Shown here: positions 16,553 to 23,763 of the stretch, piece by piece
How the letters are laid out: the number at the start of each line of letters is the position of its first letter
Position numbering within the stretch: position 1 is the first letter of the stretch
NCBI GenBank assembly: GCA_019186945.1
Contig: JABAQJ010000007.1
Span: 310,001-374,000 of the forward strand
Direction: 5' to 3'
DNA length: 64,000 bases
Source: Gemmatimonadaceae bacterium
Lineage (GTDB): Bacteria; Gemmatimonadota; Gemmatimonadetes; Gemmatimonadales; Gemmatimonadaceae
Notes under the pieces: generated by a model
Seen by the model: the letters and a program-made list of their open reading frames with translations, nothing else
Told to the model about the DNA's origin: nothing
Databases searched by the model: none
Translations under genes and position numbers: made by a program

Positions 16553-17803
16553 ATGAGTGCGTCATCGCCTGACACGTACTTCCGCAAGGGATTCGGACTC
16601 CGGTCCGAAGTGCAGGACGCGCTGGATGCCGACTACGCTGGCCGGATCGTTGACGAACTGCGTGCGCGCGACTTCACATTGTCCGCGGGCGGCGTGACCG
16701 TGCGACTGGCGCGCGAGTTCGGCTTCTGCTATGGCGTCGAGCGCGCCGTGGAGTACGCCTACCAGACGCGTCAGAAGTTCCCGGACCGCCGCGTGGTGCT
16801 CGTGGGTGAGATCATCCACAATCCTCACGTGAACGAGCGGCTGCGCCAGATGCGTATCAGCATCCTGACGCCGATCGATTCGCTCGGTAGCGACGCTCGC
16901 TTCGACTACTCGATCGTGCGACACGACGACGTCGTGATCCTGCCCGCGTTCGGCGTGACGGTGCGCGATTTTCAGGCGCTGAGTGCCATTGGGTGTGTGG
17001 TCGTGGACACGACCTGCGGGTCTGTCCTCAACGTCTGGAAGCGCGTGGAAGGCTATGCCCGCGAGGGCTTCACGGCGTTGATCCATGGCAAGGCGTACCA
17101 CGAGGAAACGCGGGCCACAGCATCGCAGGCGCAACGCTTCGAAGGTGGCCAGTACCTCGTCGTGCGGGATATGGAGGAAGCACGCGCTGTGTGCGAGTAC
17201 ATCGCGTTGCTTGCCAGCGATGAAGGACCGGGGTCCGAGCGGCGCAGCGCATTCCTCTCTCGTTTCGCGCATGCTGCTGGACACGACTTCGACCCGGACA
17301 GGCACCTGCGCCGCGTGGGCGTGGCGAATCAGACGACGATGCTTGCGCGCGAGTCGCTGGCGATCGGCGAGGAGATCGGCCGCGCCATGGCAGCGGCATT
17401 CGGCGACGAATACCGACGCGCGAACTTTCGTACGTTCGACACGATCTGCTCGGCGACACAAGATCGCCAGGACGCGGTGAGCGAGCTGCTGAAGGAGCCG
17501 TTGGACCTGATGGTTGTCATTGGCGGCTTCAACTCCAGCAACACGATCTCGCTGGCCGCACTCTGCGCGGAGCGTGTGCCGACATACCATATCGAGGACG
17601 CAGGGGACATCGACGTCGAGCACCGGCAGGTTCGCCATAGGCCAGCTGGTGCCAGGTCATCGGAAGCGATCGCGCGGGACTGGCTGCCGGCGGCTGGCGA
17701 CGTGCGGATCGGACTCACCGCGGGCGCCAGCACGCCGAACAACCGAATCGGAGACACGGTGATGCGGATCTTCGCCACGCGGGGCATCGCGATCGCGGTT
17801 TGA
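16553..17803 (+). CDS. ispH: 4-hydroxy-3-methylbut-2-enyl diphosphate reductase
   Basis: Last step of the MEP isoprenoid pathway: reduces HMBPP to IPP and DMAPP with an iron-sulfur cluster. The three cluster cysteines are in FGFCYGVERAV, VDTTCGSVLNVW and TICSATQDRQDAV. Other conserved blocks are GEIIHNPHVN, HGKAYHEET and the C-terminal LTAGASTPNNRIGDTV. At 416 residues it belongs to the longer form of the family (about 400, as in cyanobacteria and plants) with an N-terminal extension, not the 310-residue enterobacterial form. ATG 16553 (MSASSPDTYF) is chosen over an in-frame ATG at 16514. The stop overlaps the next start. Confidence 0.96.
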   Translation: MSASSPDTYFRKGFGLRSEVQDALDADYAGRIVDELRARDFTLSAGGVTVRLAREFGFCYGVERAVEYAYQTRQKFPDRRVVLVGEIIHNPHVNERLRQMRISILTPIDSLGSDARFDYSIVRHDDVVILPAFGVTVRDFQALSAIGCVVVDTTCGSVLNVWKRVEGYAREGFTALIHGKAYHEETRATASQAQRFEGGQYLVVRDMEEARAVCEYIALLASDEGPGSERRSAFLSRFAHAAGHDFDPDRHLRRVGVANQTTMLARESLAIGEEIGRAMAAAFGDEYRRANFRTFDTICSATQDRQDAVSELLKEPLDLMVVIGGFNSSNTISLAALCAERVPTYHIEDAGDIDVEHRQVRHRPAGARSSEAIARDWLPAAGDVRIGLTAGASTPNNRIGDTVMRIFATRGIAIAV

Positions 17804-18810
17804 AAGCCCCGTTCTCGTTTCCATTCCAGCGGCGCACGCGTCCCGTGTTTCCAACCGCGGCCGACCTGGGCTACGTCGAGTTGCGCGGGGGCGGGAGTCG
17901 ACTCGTGGTGATTCCCGCGCTGGGGGGAAAGATCTCCGAGATGGAGTTGGCGGGGCGGCAGTGGCTCTGGACAAGCGACGTGATACCGTACGCCATGGCC
18001 GGAACCCGGACATCGTACGTGGAGACCGCGGATACGGGCGGGTACGACGAATGCTTCCCGACGGTTGGAAGGTGTCGGATCCCGGGTTGGGTACGGGCGT
18101 ACGGCGGAATCGAGTTGCCCGATCACGGCGAGCTCTGGAGTCAGGAGCCGACGCTGGAGATCGAGACCAGCGTGCATGGCCAGTGCGCGGTGACATCGTG
18201 GCAGGGTCTGCGGCTGCCCTACAGGCTCACGCGAGTCGCGCGGGTCTCACCGACCGGCGACGCTGTGCTGGATTATCACGTAGCGAACGACGGTGACGAG
18301 CGGATGCCGTTCATCTGGTCGTCCCATCCGCTGCTGCCACTCACGCCGGACACCGAGCTGCTCTTGCCAGATGGGGCACCGATGCGAGTGTACGCGACAC
18401 ATCGCATTGCGCTTGGCGATCACCAGTCGATACATCGCTGGCCGTTCGTACGGGCTGCCGGGAAGGCGATCGACTTCCGGCGTCCGTTTGACGTGGCGAA
18501 GCAGTACGCATGCAAGTTGTTCGTGGATGTTCCGGACGGGCGCGCTCACGCGATTCTCCGTCAGGCAGGGGCCGAGCTCGTCGTGGAATTCGACGCGACC
18601 GCGGTGGGGCAGTTCGGCCTCTGGGTGAACAAGCACGGCTGGACACCGTTCAGGAACGAGGCGCCGTATCTGAATCTGGCGTTCGAGCCCTGCATTGGGG
18701 CGCCAGACACGTTGTCTGACGCACTCGGCGATTGGAAACGGGCGCATTGGCTGGAACCCGATGAGGTTCGGAGCTGGTCGCTGACGTGGCGCGGTCGACG
18801 GGTCGAGTAG
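17800..18810 (+). CDS. Aldose 1-epimerase / galactose mutarotase-like protein
   Basis: Beta-sandwich protein of 336 residues of the galactose mutarotase-like superfamily. Visible features: LVVIPALGGKISEMELAGRQWLW at the N-terminus, GGYDECFPTVGRC, DHGELWSQEPTLEI, the strand with IWSSHPLLPL (His at the sugar-handling position), and NLAFEPCIGAPDTLSDAL, where Glu is the likely catalytic base. The precise substrate is unknown. The start is TTG 17800, overlapping the ispH stop (TTGA), which indicates translational coupling; no internal ATG gives a better N-terminus. Confidence 0.82.
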   Translation: MKAPFSFPFQRRTRPVFPTAADLGYVELRGGGSRLVVIPALGGKISEMELAGRQWLWTSDVIPYAMAGTRTSYVETADTGGYDECFPTVGRCRIPGWVRAYGGIELPDHGELWSQEPTLEIETSVHGQCAVTSWQGLRLPYRLTRVARVSPTGDAVLDYHVANDGDERMPFIWSSHPLLPLTPDTELLLPDGAPMRVYATHRIALGDHQSIHRWPFVRAAGKAIDFRRPFDVAKQYACKLFVDVPDGRAHAILRQAGAELVVEFDATAVGQFGLWVNKHGWTPFRNEAPYLNLAFEPCIGAPDTLSDALGDWKRAHWLEPDEVRSWSLTWRGRRVE

Positions 18811-18911
18811 ACAGGAGAACAGCGCCGTGAGGAGCCGTTCGGCGATTTCGCCAGACACGCGGTTTTCAATGTCGCTTGACCGTGTGGGTTTGCGGGACCA
18901 TGCTAGGATCG

Positions 18912-19172
18912 ATGGAACGGTACGCGCGATCCCCGGTGCGATTTCTCCACGCGCTGCAGAACAGCTTCGCGCCGATCGAAGCGGTAGTCGTTGGCGCGCG
19001 GCTCGCGCGCACCATGGCGGTGTTCCGGACTGGGCGTTGGGAGGCAGCGCTCCCAGGTTCCATACGGGCGACGCCCTCCTTCACGGACGTGCTGGCGCCC
19101 GCGCGCATGATCGAGAGTTTCGAAGGGGTCGCCAGGCATCTGGCATTCGATGGACGGCGATTCGATGACTGA
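18912..19172 (+). CDS. Small protein of unknown function preceding xdhC
   Basis: Open frame of 86 residues from ATG 18912 (MERYARSPVRFLHALQNSF), with in-frame starts also at 18900 and 18876. Its stop TGA (19170-19172) overlaps the likely xdhC start in ATGACTGA, a strong sign of a real translated gene. Sequence: basic N-terminus, a small-residue-rich helix (IEAVVVGARLARTMAVF), then an acidic/hydrophobic C-terminus (MIESFEGVARHLAF). No signal peptide or cysteine. I do not recognise a family. Context suggests a role in molybdenum-hydroxylase maturation, but that is inference from position only. Confidence 0.5.
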   Translation: MERYARSPVRFLHALQNSFAPIEAVVVGARLARTMAVFRTGRWEAALPGSIRATPSFTDVLAPARMIESFEGVARHLAFDGRRFDD

Positions 19173-20247
19173 CCGGTTTGCACTTCCGGGTGGACGGGCC
19201 ACGGTCGCCACACTGGTTGCCACGCACGGGACATCGCCGAAAGCGCCGGGCGCGAAGATGTGGGTTGGTGAGGACGGTCGAGTTCTGGGTTCGGTGACCA
19301 TCGGTGGGTGCGTGGATGCTCGCGTGATCGAGGAGTCGGGTCGCATCCTTGCGAGCGGAGAGCCCGCGCTGGTGGAGATGGCGTTAGGCGATGAAGATGC
19401 CTGGGCACTCGGAATGACCTGCGGCGGGACCGTCGAGCTGCTCCTGGAGCCGGTCGATCCCTCTCGCGGCGACAGTCCGGTCGTGAGTGCGTTACGGCTG
19501 GCCGAAGCTGCCGTTGCCGCCGGGCGGCGGGCCGTCATCGTGTCCGGACTGGGCGCCGACACGCGTCGCATCGTGGTGGACGACCTCGGGGCCGTGCACG
19601 GTACCCTGGGCGATCACGACGTGGATGACGCGGCGACGCGCGAGGCACGAGAACTCGTGATGCGCGGCTCCTCCGCCGCTCGGGCGCTATCTGTTGCCGG
19701 CGTGGAGCGTCGTCTGTACTTCGAGGTGTATGCGCCGCCGGTCACGCTGGTCGTGTTCGGGGCGACGCATGTGGCGATGCCGCTCGTGGAGTTGGCGCAT
19801 CCGCTTGGCATTCGAGCCGTGATCGTGGATGGGCGCGAGCGATTCGCCACGCGCGATCGCTTCCCGTTGGCGGACGAGATTCACGTCGGGATACCGTCGG
19901 AGATCGCGACATCGCTTGTGTTGGGTCCGTCGACGCTGGTCGCTATCCTCGCGCACGACTACAAGTACGACCTCCCGGTGCTGAAGGCCGTCCTTGCGAC
20001 GGATGCGGCGTATGTTGGGCTGCTGGGGAGCGTGCGACGGGGGCGGGCGCTGCTCCAGTATCTCGCGGACGAGGGTGTTCCGGCGGAACAGCTCTCCCGT
20101 GTGCGCGTTCCCGTCGGCCTCGACATCGGCGCGCAGTCGGCGGCAGAGATCGCGCTGAGTGTGCTGGCCGAGGCGATCGCCGTGCAGCGCGGCCGCCCAG
20201 GTGGGGCGATGCGCGATCGGACGAAGCGTGCCGAGTCGTTGCCGTGA
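19165..20247 (+). CDS. XdhC/CoxI-family molybdenum hydroxylase maturation protein
   Basis: Protein of 360 residues. XdhC proteins bind molybdenum cofactor, promote its sulfuration and deliver it to xanthine dehydrogenase or CO dehydrogenase type enzymes. N-terminal XdhC/CoxI block: VATLVATHGTSPKAPGAKMWVG, GSVTIGGCVDARVIEE, MTCGGTVELLLEPV. C-terminal Rossmann-like block: VTLVVFGATHVAMPLVELA, VAILAHDYKYDLPVL, YVGLLGSVRRGRALLQ, DIGAQSAAEIALSVLAEAIA. ATG 19165 overlaps the upstream stop; an in-frame ATG at 19150 would add MDGDS. The 3' end overlaps the next start (GTGA). The hydroxylase subunits themselves are not in this window. Confidence 0.93.
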   Translation: MTDRFALPGGRATVATLVATHGTSPKAPGAKMWVGEDGRVLGSVTIGGCVDARVIEESGRILASGEPALVEMALGDEDAWALGMTCGGTVELLLEPVDPSRGDSPVVSALRLAEAAVAAGRRAVIVSGLGADTRRIVVDDLGAVHGTLGDHDVDDAATREARELVMRGSSAARALSVAGVERRLYFEVYAPPVTLVVFGATHVAMPLVELAHPLGIRAVIVDGRERFATRDRFPLADEIHVGIPSEIATSLVLGPSTLVAILAHDYKYDLPVLKAVLATDAAYVGLLGSVRRGRALLQYLADEGVPAEQLSRVRVPVGLDIGAQSAAEIALSVLAEAIAVQRGRPGGAMRDRTKRAESLP

Positions 20248-21284
20248 ACAGTATCGCTGTGTCGCGGGGCGACCTGGATCGGCTGGAGTGGGTTGGTGCA
20301 ACGCTGGCAACGGACCTTCGCGATGCCGACGGGCGCATCGCGCTTCGCAAGGGACGAGTGTTGCAGCCGGCGGACCGGGGGACGCTGGGCGATTTGCCGT
20401 GGCGGGAGTTGCACGTGGTGGTGTCCGGCGCCGACGATTTGGGCGAGCGGGACGCCGGGGCGCAACTGGCGCAATTCGCGGCCGGCCCCGGCTGTCGCGC
20501 AGGATCGCCGATTACCGGGCACTGGCCGATCGTCTCGGAGCATCGGGGCATCCTGCGGGTTCGAGTCGACGCCTTGACGTTCGTCAACGCGATCGGCCCG
20601 CTGGCGGTGTACACGCTGTACGATGGGCAGGTCGTCGATGGCGGCGAGACAGTGGCTCGGGCAAAAGTGATTCCGTTCGCGGTGGCACTGCAGGATCTGA
20701 CTGCCGGCGGCGCACGTGCGCGAGAGGCCGGTGGACTGGTTACCGTAGTGCCGTTCATTGCGACTCGTGTAGGGTCGGTCGTAGTCGAGTCATTGGGCGA
20801 GAGTGCCGCGGAGCGGTTCCGCGAGGCCCTCGAGGAGAAGGTCACATGGCTGGGTGGCGAGGTGTTGGACCCCGTCTTCGTGGCATCGGCGGCTGATGCG
20901 GTGGCGGGCGGCATCTCCGCGATGCGGGATCGCGGAGCGGGGATCGTGGTCGTGGCCGGATCGCGTCCCAAGGATCCGCTCGATCCCACATATGTCGCGC
21001 TGGACCGGCTGGGGGCGCTCATGGTGCGACGGGGCGTGCCCGCCCATCCTGGGAGCCTCGCGTGGCTGGCGCGTCTGGGGCAGATTCAGATCGTGGGCAT
21101 GCCTTCCTGCGGACTTTTCTCACAGGCGACGGTCTTCGACCTTGTTCTCCCAAGGTTGTTGGCCGGCGAGGTCGTCGGGGCAGCCGAACTTGCGGCGTTA
21201 GGTCATGGAGGGTTTCTCACGCACGACATGACGTTCCGCTTTCCGCCGTATCGACGGACGCTGAATCGCGGCACGGTGGAGTGA
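20244..21284 (+). CDS. Molybdopterin-binding protein (MoeA/MogA-like)
   Basis: Protein of 346 residues. The middle RVDALTFVNAIGPLAVYTLYDGQVV, then GETVARAKVIPFAV, and the C-terminal block VVVAGSRPKDPLDPTYVALDRLGALMVRRGVPAHPGSLAWLARL with IVGMPSCGLFSQATVFDLVLPRLLAGE match the molybdopterin-binding domain seen in MoeA, MogA and related proteins accompanying XdhC. It probably handles molybdopterin or adenylated molybdopterin before insertion. GTG 20244 overlaps the xdhC stop by 4 bp, so translation is coupled. A separate MoeA elsewhere in the genome is expected. Confidence 0.85.
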   Translation: MNSIAVSRGDLDRLEWVGATLATDLRDADGRIALRKGRVLQPADRGTLGDLPWRELHVVVSGADDLGERDAGAQLAQFAAGPGCRAGSPITGHWPIVSEHRGILRVRVDALTFVNAIGPLAVYTLYDGQVVDGGETVARAKVIPFAVALQDLTAGGARAREAGGLVTVVPFIATRVGSVVVESLGESAAERFREALEEKVTWLGGEVLDPVFVASAADAVAGGISAMRDRGAGIVVVAGSRPKDPLDPTYVALDRLGALMVRRGVPAHPGSLAWLARLGQIQIVGMPSCGLFSQATVFDLVLPRLLAGEVVGAAELAALGHGGFLTHDMTFRFPPYRRTLNRGTVE

Positions 21285-21285
21285 C

Positions 21286-21708
21286 GTGGCTAATCCCTAC
21301 GGGCCAAAGCTCCTGGAACGCTTTCGTCGTCCACGAAACCGCGGTGCGGTTGGAAATGCCGCCATCCGGCAGGAAGGCACCAACCCACTCTGTGGCGATA
21401 GAGTGCGGATCGAGATGGCGGTCGCCGACGGTTGGGTCACGGACGCCAGGTTCAGCGCCAACGCATGCGCCATCTGTGTCGCGGCGTCCGACGTGCTGAT
21501 GGGCCTCGTTCAGCGCGCACCTCTCGACGAAGTGGAGACGCTGACTGTCGCTGACATCTTGCGTGCGCTGGAGGCCGAGATTCCAGCGGCGCGTCTGAAT
21601 TGCGTGCGACTCCCGCTCACGGTGATGCATGGTGGTGTGCGGCTCTACCGGCTTGACGCCGAGGCGGCCGCCGATCCCGCGGCGGGTGTGCTCCGGGATG
21701 GGCGGTGA
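21286..21708 (+). CDS. SufU/IscU-like iron-sulfur scaffold protein
   Basis: Protein of 140 residues of the NifU-N/SufU fold. The ligand set is complete: NPLCGDRV (Cys and Asp), ANACAICVAASDVL (Cys; an extra Cys replaces the usual Ser of GCAIS) and RLNCVRLPL (Cys). Family members assemble or transfer sulfur/iron-sulfur clusters from a cysteine desulfurase. Its place inside a molybdenum-hydroxylase operon suggests it supplies sulfur or a 2Fe-2S cluster for that enzyme, which is inference. GTG 21286 follows GGTGGAG at good distance. The stop overlaps the MocA-like start (GTGA). Confidence 0.87.
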   Translation: MANPYGPKLLERFRRPRNRGAVGNAAIRQEGTNPLCGDRVRIEMAVADGWVTDARFSANACAICVAASDVLMGLVQRAPLDEVETLTVADILRALEAEIPAARLNCVRLPLTVMHGGVRLYRLDAEAAADPAAGVLRDGR

Positions 21709-22295
21709 TCTCGGCGATCGTGCTTGCTGCGGGGCGGGCGACGCGATTCGGTACGTCGAAGATCGTGGCGCCACTCTGGGGAACGCCGCTCGTCAGGCAT
21801 GTGGTGGACCGTCTTCAGCGGGCGGGCATCGATGAAGCGGTCGTCGTTGCCGGAGAAGCGTCCGAGGCAATAGCGCACGCCGTGCAAGGCACGGGCGCGC
21901 GGGTGGTCGTCAATCGCGATCCGGCGACGGGGCTCTCAGGATCATTGCGTGTCGGACTGCGGTCCGTTAGCCCTGACGCGGATGCGATCCTGGTGGCACT
22001 GGGCGATCAGCCGCTCATCGATGCGTCGGTTGTCGACGGCATGATTGCCGCGTGGCGCTCTCTGCGAGGGACTATCGTGGTGCCGGTCTACAACGGTGAG
22101 CGTGGCAACCCGGTGCTGTTCGATCGTTCGCTGAGACCGGTGCTGGAAGCTCTGGAGGGAGACCGCGGCGCGCGCGACCTGTTGGCCGATCACGGCGGCG
22201 CCGTATACCGATTCCGGGTGCAGGCAGCAGCGCCGAAGGACGTGGATACCGTGGACGATCTGGCGGGTCTGGAGCGATCTGTCGGTGCCGGTTGA
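21705..22295 (+). CDS. MocA-like molybdenum cofactor nucleotidyltransferase
   Basis: Protein of 196 residues of the NTP_transf_3 fold, the family that adds CMP to molybdopterin cofactor (MocA) or GMP (MobA). Nucleotide-binding N-terminus ISAIVLAAGRATRFGTSKIVAPL; substrate loop NRDPATGLSGSLRVGL; metal-site block VALGDQPLID; later GNPVLFDRSL and DVDTVDDLAGLE. The LAAG...K and GDQP patterns with association to XdhC favour cytidylyltransferase activity for a xanthine or CO dehydrogenase-type enzyme. GTG 21705 overlaps the SufU-like stop. Last gene of the accessory operon. Confidence 0.9.
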   Translation: MISAIVLAAGRATRFGTSKIVAPLWGTPLVRHVVDRLQRAGIDEAVVVAGEASEAIAHAVQGTGARVVVNRDPATGLSGSLRVGLRSVSPDADAILVALGDQPLIDASVVDGMIAAWRSLRGTIVVPVYNGERGNPVLFDRSLRPVLEALEGDRGARDLLADHGGAVYRFRVQAAAPKDVDTVDDLAGLERSVGAG

Positions 22296-22376
22296 AGGTT
22301 GCCTCTTGCCGATAGCGTGTTCGCGAAGCAGAGTCTGCGACCGTTTCGCGTTGGACTCCTTCCGCGCCATATCGTC

Positions 22377-23693
22377 ATGACCACGCTGCGTCGCACGTTA
22401 GGCGCGACCGATCTCACGCTTCTGGTCATCGGCAACGTGATCGGATCGGGGATCTTTCTGGTGCCGTCGACGGTCCTGAAGCAGTCGGGTTCCGTGTCGA
22501 TGGCGCTAATCGTCTGGCTGGTGGGTGGCGTGCTGTCGCTGTTCGGTGCGCTAGCCTATGCGGAACTGGGCGCGATGGACGGGAGTTCGGGTGGCCTCTA
22601 CGCGTTCACGAGGGATGCGTTCGGGGCTTTCCCGGCATTTCTCTACGGGTGGACGCTCTTCCTGGTGATCGGAGCGGGAACCATTGCCACGCTGGCGGTC
22701 GCGGCCGCGAACTACATGGGGCAGTTCGCCGACCTGACGCCGCGCATGAAGCAATGGATCGCGGTGACGTTGATCGCGATCATGGCCATCATCAACGTGC
22801 GAGGAACGCGCGGGAGTGCGTCAGTCCAGAACTGGGCGACAGGTATCAAGGTGGGTGCCATCCTCGTGATGAGCGGGATCCTGTTGCTGGCGGGCGCGAC
22901 TCCTGAACATTCGGCACGCGCGGGGTCGATCGCTCCCGGGGTGTCGCTCCTGTCGGCAGTCGGGACGGCGATGATCTCGGTGCTGTGGGCGTACGAGGGG
23001 TGGCAGTATGTCACGTTCGTCGCTGGCGAAGCGATCGACCCGCAGCGGTCGCTCCCGAGGGCCATCACTTCCGGCACGGCGGCTTTGATCGCGATATACA
23101 TGGTGGCTAACCTGGCGTACCTGGCGGCGCTGGGTCCCGAGCGAATGGCGGCGTCCGACCGCGTGGCAGGCGAAGCGATCGCGGCGGTCCTTGGGCCGTG
23201 GGCGGGGAAAGCGATCGCGGTCGCCATCATCATTTCGATGTACAGTGCTGCCCACGCTACCGTGATCACGGTGCCGCGCGTCTACTTCACGATGGCACAG
23301 GACGGAGTTTTCTTCGCGCGGCTGGCGGAGGTGCACCCGCGGTATGGGACTCCGGCCTTCGCGATCGTCACGTCGTCGATCTGGGCGGCTGTGCTGGCAT
23401 GGAGCGGCACTTTCGAGGAACTCCTGACCTACGTGGTGTTCATCGGCTGGATTTTCTATGCGTTAGGTGCGGCAGCGGTAATCGCCCTCCGTCGCAAGCG
23501 GCCTAACGCCGAGCGGGCATTCCGCGTTCCCGGATATCCGCTGACGCCGATATTGTTTGTGCTGGCGGCGATCGCACTCGTCGGCAACACGATAGTCACG
23601 CAGCCTGCGCAGGCCGCCAAGGGGCTGTTGATCGTTTTCCTGGGCATCCCGGCATACTGGTTCTGGAATCGCCGGCGCCATGCCTCCCCATAG
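22377..23693 (+). CDS. APC-family amino acid permease
   Basis: Inner-membrane amino acid/polyamine transporter of 438 residues with about 12 hydrophobic segments. The TM1 signature LLVIGNVIGSGIFLVP contains the unwound GSG substrate-binding turn; TM6-like ISVLWAYEGWQYVTFVAGE is also typical. Substrate is not predictable; the overall pattern resembles the LAT/SteT group (L-type exchangers). ATG 22377 gives MTTLRRTLGATDL; an open extension to 22299 is unlikely. Only 81 bp separate it from the mocA-like gene, but function does not link them. The 3' end is 70 bp before the next gene. Confidence 0.95.
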   Translation: MTTLRRTLGATDLTLLVIGNVIGSGIFLVPSTVLKQSGSVSMALIVWLVGGVLSLFGALAYAELGAMDGSSGGLYAFTRDAFGAFPAFLYGWTLFLVIGAGTIATLAVAAANYMGQFADLTPRMKQWIAVTLIAIMAIINVRGTRGSASVQNWATGIKVGAILVMSGILLLAGATPEHSARAGSIAPGVSLLSAVGTAMISVLWAYEGWQYVTFVAGEAIDPQRSLPRAITSGTAALIAIYMVANLAYLAALGPERMAASDRVAGEAIAAVLGPWAGKAIAVAIIISMYSAAHATVITVPRVYFTMAQDGVFFARLAEVHPRYGTPAFAIVTSSIWAAVLAWSGTFEELLTYVVFIGWIFYALGAAAVIALRRKRPNAERAFRVPGYPLTPILFVLAAIALVGNTIVTQPAQAAKGLLIVFLGIPAYWFWNRRRHASP

Positions 23694-23763
23694 TATCCAC
23701 ATGCCCGCCCGTGCCGCGGCGGCACTTGGGCACGGGACCACCGCGCGCCGCAGACATGAGCGT

